A program made the position numbers and the translations under genes. This document shows positions 13,554 through 17,666 of a DNA stretch of 17,666 bases, piece after piece. How positions within the stretch are numbered: the first letter of the stretch is position 1; each line of letters begins with the position of its first letter. The notes beneath the pieces were generated by a model that was not told the origin of the DNA, made no database searches, and was given only the letters and a program-made list of their open reading frames with translations. The DNA is from CALAZP01 sp041164265 (GTDB lineage Bacteria; Bacteroidota; Bacteroidia; Chitinophagales; Saprospiraceae): positions 1-17,666 of the forward strand of contig JBEAPR010000008.1 of NCBI GenBank assembly GCA_041164265.1. The letters run 5' to 3'.

Positions 13554-15212
13554 ATGGAATATGCTAATTTTATAGAACAGATAATTAAGGAAGATATTGA
13601 GGCGGGAAAACACGAGGGAAGAGTACATACTCGATTCCCGCCTGAACCAAATGGTTATTTGCATATCGGACATGCCAAGGCTATTACCGTTAATTTTGGC
13701 TTGGCTCAAAAGTTTGGGGGCAAAACTAACTTAAGGTTTGACGATACCAATCCCTCAAAAGAGAATATCGAGTATGTAGATAGCATCAAAAACGATATAA
13801 AATGGTTGGGATTCGACTGGGAAGATAGAGAGTTTTATGCCTCTGATTATTTTCAGCAACTCTATGATTTTGCCGTGAATTTAATTGAAAAGGGATTGGC
13901 CTATGTGGATGACTCAAGCCCTGAAGAAATTGAAAACCAAAAGGGGTCTCCTGCGGCACCTGGAAAGGAAAGCCCATTTCGAAATAGAACCATTGAAGAA
14001 AATCTTCAATTATTTGAGGATATGAAAAATGGGATTTACGAAGAGGGAAGTAAGGTGTTGAGAGCAAAAATTGATATGGCAAGTTCTAATATGCATTTGA
14101 GAGATCCACTACTGTATAGAATCCGCAAAGTTCCACACTATAGAACTGGTGCGGATTGGGTGATTTATCCGATGTATGATTTTGCTCATGGCCAGTCAGA
14201 TTCTATTGAGGGGATTACTCATTCGCTTTGCTCTTTGGAATTTATGCACCACCGACCATTGTACAATTGGTTCATAGAAAAATTAGAAATTTTTCCTTCT
14301 AGACAAATTGAATTTGCTCGAATGAATGTTACTTATATGATTACGAGTAAAAGAAAGTTATTAAAGTTGGTAGAGGAAAAATATGTGAAAGGATGGGATG
14401 ATCCAAGAATGCCAACCATTGCTGGAATGAGAAGGAGAGGGTTTCCAGCTGAAGCTATTCGAAATTTTTGTGAGCGGGCTGGTGTGGCGAAAAGAGATAA
14501 CCTAATTGAAATTCAGTTATTGGAATATTTTGTAAGAGAATCTCTCAATAAAACAGCTTTAAGGGTAATGGCTGTCTTAGATCCAATAAAGGTGGTGATT
14601 ACGAATTATGAAGAAAACCTATCAGAAGAGTTACCTGCTCAAAACAATCCTGAAAGGGCTGAGGATGGAACCAGAATGATACCTTTTTCAAGGAACTTAT
14701 ATATTGAGAAAAGCGATTTTATGGAGGATCCTCCAAAAAAGTTTTTTAGATTGTCACCGGGAGGGATGGTTAGGCTAAAAAACGCTTATATTATTGTTTG
14801 TGATCACTACATAAAAGATGAAAATTCTGGGGAAGTTATTGAATTACATTGCAGGTATATTCCCGAAAGTAAAAGTGGTGAGGACACCTCTGGGTTAAAG
14901 GTAAAGGGAACGATTCACTGGGTATCCGCGCCCCATGCTATCAATGCAGAGGTTAGGCTCTATGAAAGATTATTTACAGACCCCACTCCTGATAGTCACG
15001 AGAATTGCGATTTTTTAGATTTTTTCAATGAAGATTCTTTGCGTTTACTGTCAGATGCCAAATTAGAACCATTTTTGAATAAATCTCACCCTAATAATTC
15101 TTATCAGTTTCTCAGAAATGGCTATTTTACGATAGATAAGGACAGCCATAGCGATAAATTGATTTTTAATAAAACTATTGGCCTAAAAGATAACTGGAAG
15201 CCACAAACCTGA
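13554..15212 (+). CDS. glnS: Glutaminyl-tRNA synthetase
   Basis: The 552-residue class Ib synthetase has the HIGH signature PPEPNGYLHIGH at 29-40 and the Rossmann segment LRFDDTNPSKENIEYV. Its amino-acid-binding region is YDFAHGQSDSIEGITHSLC (208-226). The KMSKS-like loop reads TSKRKL (264-269) where the common form is MSKRKL. The catalytic core is followed by the two-barrel anticodon-binding domain from about 340 to 545. It is GlnRS rather than GluRS by the SIEGITHSL and PNGYLHIGH forms. It charges tRNA-Gln directly. It starts 4 bp after argS and is followed by pyrR after 5 bp, so translation is likely linked. Confidence 0.96.
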   Translation: MEYANFIEQIIKEDIEAGKHEGRVHTRFPPEPNGYLHIGHAKAITVNFGLAQKFGGKTNLRFDDTNPSKENIEYVDSIKNDIKWLGFDWEDREFYASDYFQQLYDFAVNLIEKGLAYVDDSSPEEIENQKGSPAAPGKESPFRNRTIEENLQLFEDMKNGIYEEGSKVLRAKIDMASSNMHLRDPLLYRIRKVPHYRTGADWVIYPMYDFAHGQSDSIEGITHSLCSLEFMHHRPLYNWFIEKLEIFPSRQIEFARMNVTYMITSKRKLLKLVEEKYVKGWDDPRMPTIAGMRRRGFPAEAIRNFCERAGVAKRDNLIEIQLLEYFVRESLNKTALRVMAVLDPIKVVITNYEENLSEELPAQNNPERAEDGTRMIPFSRNLYIEKSDFMEDPPKKFFRLSPGGMVRLKNAYIIVCDHYIKDENSGEVIELHCRYIPESKSGEDTSGLKVKGTIHWVSAPHAINAEVRLYERLFTDPTPDSHENCDFLDFFNEDSLRLLSDAKLEPFLNKSHPNNSYQFLRNGYFTIDKDSHSDKLIFNKTIGLKDNWKPQT

Positions 15213-15217
15213 GCTTC

Positions 15218-15787
15218 ATGGATGATCAAAAAGTAATCTTGGAAAGTGGTCGTTTCAAATTGGCAATAGATAGAATTTGTTACCAATTAATAGAAACTTA
15301 TGATGATTTCAAAGAGACGTGTTTAGTGGGTATCCAACCTAGAGGAACTTTATTGGCCAATCGAATTCACCAAAGGCTGTTGGAAATTACAAGGGTTTCG
15401 AAAATTGAATACGGCAAACTCGATATTACCTTTTTTAGAGATGATTTTAGAACGAGCGATAAGCCTTTGCTGCCTCATTCTAATGAATTTGACTTTTTGG
15501 TGGACAATAAAAAGGTAATCTTGATAGATGATGTCTTATATACAGGTCGAACTATTCAAGCAGCTATGACTGCTCTTAATCATTACGGGAGACCAACAAA
15601 TGTTGAACTGGTGGTTATGGTAGATAGAAGATTCAACCGACATTTGCCTATTCAACCGGACTTTTCAGGAATAACAGTGGATTCAGTAGATCAAGCCTAT
15701 GTGAAAGTCCTTTGGGAAGAGGAATTTACTCAGGCCAAGGTCATTCTTTATGCAACTAAAAATAATTCAACGCTAGTCAATGAATAG
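15218..15787 (+). CDS. pyrR: PyrR-like pyrimidine regulator / uracil phosphoribosyltransferase
   Basis: The 189-residue protein has a type I phosphoribosyltransferase core. VGIQPRGTLLANRI (37-50) corresponds to the first PRPP/dimer region and VILIDDVLYTGRT (100-112) is the PRPP-binding motif. The segment EYGKLDITFFRDD (64-76) is PyrR-specific. In other bacteria PyrR binds pyr leader RNA and prevents anti-terminator formation, and it also has weak UPRTase activity. Its gap to glnS is only 5 bp and it overlaps pyrB by 8 bp. No leader with a terminator is available here, so an RNA-binding role in this operon is not supported; it may act elsewhere or chiefly as an enzyme. Confidence 0.93.
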   Translation: MDDQKVILESGRFKLAIDRICYQLIETYDDFKETCLVGIQPRGTLLANRIHQRLLEITRVSKIEYGKLDITFFRDDFRTSDKPLLPHSNEFDFLVDNKKVILIDDVLYTGRTIQAAMTALNHYGRPTNVELVVMVDRRFNRHLPIQPDFSGITVDSVDQAYVKVLWEEEFTQAKVILYATKNNSTLVNE

Positions 15788-16715
15788 TCTTAGTACCAAA
15801 CACCTATTGGGGATAAAATTATTAAATGAAAAAGATCTAAGGCTTATTTTCGAGACCGCCACCTCTTTTAAAGAGGTTATCAATCGACCAATCAAAAAAG
15901 TTCCTAGTTTACGGGACATCACTATAGCTAATTTGTTTTTCGAAAATTCTACTCGAACAAGGATTTCATTTGAATTGGCAGAAAAAAGACTTTCAGCTGA
16001 TGTTATTAATTTTTCTGCTTCCGCCTCTTCCGTTACAAAAGGGGAAACATTATTGGACACAGTCAATAATATTTTAAGCATGAAAGTTGACATGGTGGTG
16101 ATGAGACATCCTGCCCCAGGTGCACCTTTTTTTCTAGCTAAACATATCGATGCTAATATTATTAATGCAGGAGATGGAACTCATGAACATCCAACTCAAG
16201 CTTTATTAGATGCTTTTTCCATGATGGAAGCCCTAAATAGTGATTTAAATGGTAAAAACATCCTGATTCTAGGGGATATCATGCACTCAAGAGTGGCCCT
16301 TAGTAATATTTTCTGTCTCAAAAAATTAGGCGCTAATGTTAAAGTTTGCGGTCCTCCGACTTTAATTCCTCCTTTTTTGAAAGAACTTGGAGTGGAAGTC
16401 AATTACCATTTAGAAAGTGCAGTTAGGTGGGCTGATGTGGTTAATGTGCTGAGGATTCAGTTGGAAAGGCAGGATATTAAATACTTTCCTTCTATTAGAG
16501 AGTATGCTTCTAATTATGGAATTACAAAGGAGCTATTAAACAAAATGGATGATAAAAAGGTAATATTACATCCTGGCCCTGTCAATAGGGGAGTAGAAAT
16601 TACAAGTGAAGTTATTGACGGACCACATTCTGTAGTGCTTCAGCAAGTTGAAAACGGAGTGGCCATTAGGATGGCTGTTCTCTATTTATTAGCTGCCAGC
16701 AGAGATAAAAATTAA
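15780..16715 (+). CDS. pyrB: Aspartate carbamoyltransferase catalytic subunit
   Basis: The 311-residue protein has the hallmark carbamoyl-phosphate site FFENSTRTRISFELA (STRTR at 57-61), the loop ASSVTKGET with Lys87, HPTQALLDAF (HPTQ at 137-140) and HPGPVNRG (264-271) for domain closure around aspartate. It catalyses carbamoyl phosphate plus aspartate to carbamoyl-aspartate, the second step of pyrimidine synthesis. Length is normal for the catalytic chain. A regulatory chain (PyrI) is not present in the window. It starts inside the end of pyrR (ATGAATAG overlap), so translation is coupled. Confidence 0.97.
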   Translation: MNSLSTKHLLGIKLLNEKDLRLIFETATSFKEVINRPIKKVPSLRDITIANLFFENSTRTRISFELAEKRLSADVINFSASASSVTKGETLLDTVNNILSMKVDMVVMRHPAPGAPFFLAKHIDANIINAGDGTHEHPTQALLDAFSMMEALNSDLNGKNILILGDIMHSRVALSNIFCLKKLGANVKVCGPPTLIPPFLKELGVEVNYHLESAVRWADVVNVLRIQLERQDIKYFPSIREYASNYGITKELLNKMDDKKVILHPGPVNRGVEITSEVIDGPHSVVLQQVENGVAIRMAVLYLLAASRDKN

Positions 16716-16750
16716 ATCGCTTAATATTCGTTATACCAAAAAGTATCAGA

Positions 16751-17666
16751 ATGAAAAAGATTATAATGAGCTTTTCTTTGGTTGTTCTCCTTTTCGGACT
16801 GCAGACTCTAAATGCTCAAGAAGGAATAAAAATTTCAGTTCAAGTAAATGGCTATACCAACAACGAAGCTTATTTGGCTTATTACTATGCCGACAAAATG
16901 TATGTGAGAGATACAGTTCAAAAAAATGAACTAGGGGAAATGGTTTTTAAAACAGAGGAGGCCATTCCAGGGGGAATTTATTTGGTGGTATTTCCTCCCG
17001 ATAATAATTACTTTCAAATTTTACTCAAAGAGGGAAATGAATCTTTTAACCTACGCACTACTTACCCAGATCTCATAACTAATATGAAGGTTGAAGGCAA
17101 TAAGGATAATGAATTATTCTACGAATATTTAAAATTTATTGGGCAACAAACTCCAATTGCCCAAGAATTAAAAAAGAAATATGCTACAGCATCAGAAGAG
17201 GAAAGACCCGAAATTGAAAAACAGCAAGAGGAAATTGATGAAATAGTTAAGGCTTACCAAACCAATATAATAGAAGAACATCCCAATACTTTTGCTGCAA
17301 CCGTTATAAAAGCTAATATGCCTTTTGATATTCCCGAAATAGATGGGGAAACGGAAGAAATTAAACAAAAGGCTCAGTTGGATTGGATTCGATCTCATTA
17401 TTTTGATAATATCGACTTAGCAGATCCCAATATGATTAGGACGCCTTTCTTTTTTGAAAAGGTAAATTATTTTTTAAAAACTTTCTACGCTCAGCATCCT
17501 GATTCAATTGGACCTGCTATAAAAAAGGTTTTGGATGCGATGGAACCCGCAGAGGAAAATTTTCAATTTTTCTTGGTCCACTATTTGAACGAGTATGCAA
17601 AATCAAATATCGTAGGAATGGATGCAGTATATGTTTACTTAGTCGATAATTATTATGCTACAGGTA
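16751..17666 (+). CDS. Exported DUF5106-type protein, probable thioredoxin-family precursor, 3' partial
   Basis: An open frame from the ATG at 16751 runs off the end of the window with at least 305 codons. The N-terminus MKKIIMSFSLVVLLFGLQTL plus NAQEG is a signal peptide. Residues after it (about 25-110) form a DUF4369-like beta domain; about 110-200 is charged and helical (KKKYATASEEERPEIEKQQ). From about 200 the pattern RSHYFDNIDLADPNMIRTPFF and GMDAVYVYLVDNYYATG fits DUF5106. In Bacteroidota, DUF4369 and DUF5106 modules normally precede a TlpA-like thioredoxin domain, which would lie past 17666. The CXXC site is therefore not visible. It probably acts in periplasmic redox or surface assembly. 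It follows pyrB by 35 bp but a link in function is doubtful. Confidence 0.8.
   Translation, partial: MKKIIMSFSLVVLLFGLQTLNAQEGIKISVQVNGYTNNEAYLAYYYADKMYVRDTVQKNELGEMVFKTEEAIPGGIYLVVFPPDNNYFQILLKEGNESFNLRTTYPDLITNMKVEGNKDNELFYEYLKFIGQQTPIAQELKKKYATASEEERPEIEKQQEEIDEIVKAYQTNIIEEHPNTFAATVIKANMPFDIPEIDGETEEIKQKAQLDWIRSHYFDNIDLADPNMIRTPFFFEKVNYFLKTFYAQHPDSIGPAIKKVLDAMEPAEENFQFFLVHYLNEYAKSNIVGMDAVYVYLVDNYYATG

Overview
The window looks like a chromosomal segment from an AT-rich member of the Bacteroidota, probably a Saprospira-like or related lineage. The evidence is the family content: DUF3822 next to rsmD, a DUF5106-type lipoprotein/thioredoxin precursor, a thioester-less bacterial alpha-2-macroglobulin, and a DUF1566 surface protein of Bacteroidota type. 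Genes rarely show Shine-Dalgarno sequences, and several intergenic regions carry TAnnTTTG-like -7 elements typical of the Bacteroidota sigma factor. The lineage is an inference; no marker gene fixes the genus.

Left part (1-1742), accessory. The window opens inside a gene for a secreted or surface DUF1566 (Lcl, C-type-lectin-like) protein. Its last ~35 codons have the signature of the variable region of a diversity-generating retroelement (DGR): a run of NNC codons, each derivable from AAC/AAT by changing adenines only, ending in an RVRAVRAF tail. The template repeat and reverse transcriptase are not in the window. A small hairpin and a bidirectional terminator follow. On the minus strand is a two-gene cassette: a 58-residue XRE regulator and a 45-residue ORF resembling only the N-terminus of BrxA (DUF1819), possibly the decayed head of a BREX operon. 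About 530 bp without a convincing gene then lead to the 3' end of tRNA-Arg(CCT). This gap includes a perfect 12-bp tandem repeat close to the tRNA, so the stretch is plausibly a remnant of an element integrated at the tRNA.

Middle part (1818-9768). An FAD-dependent DAO-family oxidoreductase precedes a ~1,700-residue exported alpha-2-macroglobulin-like protein without a thioester motif. A DUF697-SHOCT membrane-associated protein follows. Its 3' end overlaps the convergent tsaD gene (tRNA t6A modification) by 8 bp.

Right part (9769-17666), housekeeping. A conserved small membrane-anchored protein of unknown function, DUF3822, rsmD (16S rRNA methyltransferase with an unusual GPPY in place of D/NPPY), argS, glnS, pyrR and pyrB are packed on the plus strand with tiny gaps or overlaps. 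A strong terminator-like hairpin lies within the 5' coding part of the DUF3822 gene, which has no in-frame ATG start. The window ends inside an exported DUF5106-type thioredoxin-family precursor. Together this block serves translation (tRNA charging, rRNA/tRNA modification) and pyrimidine synthesis.
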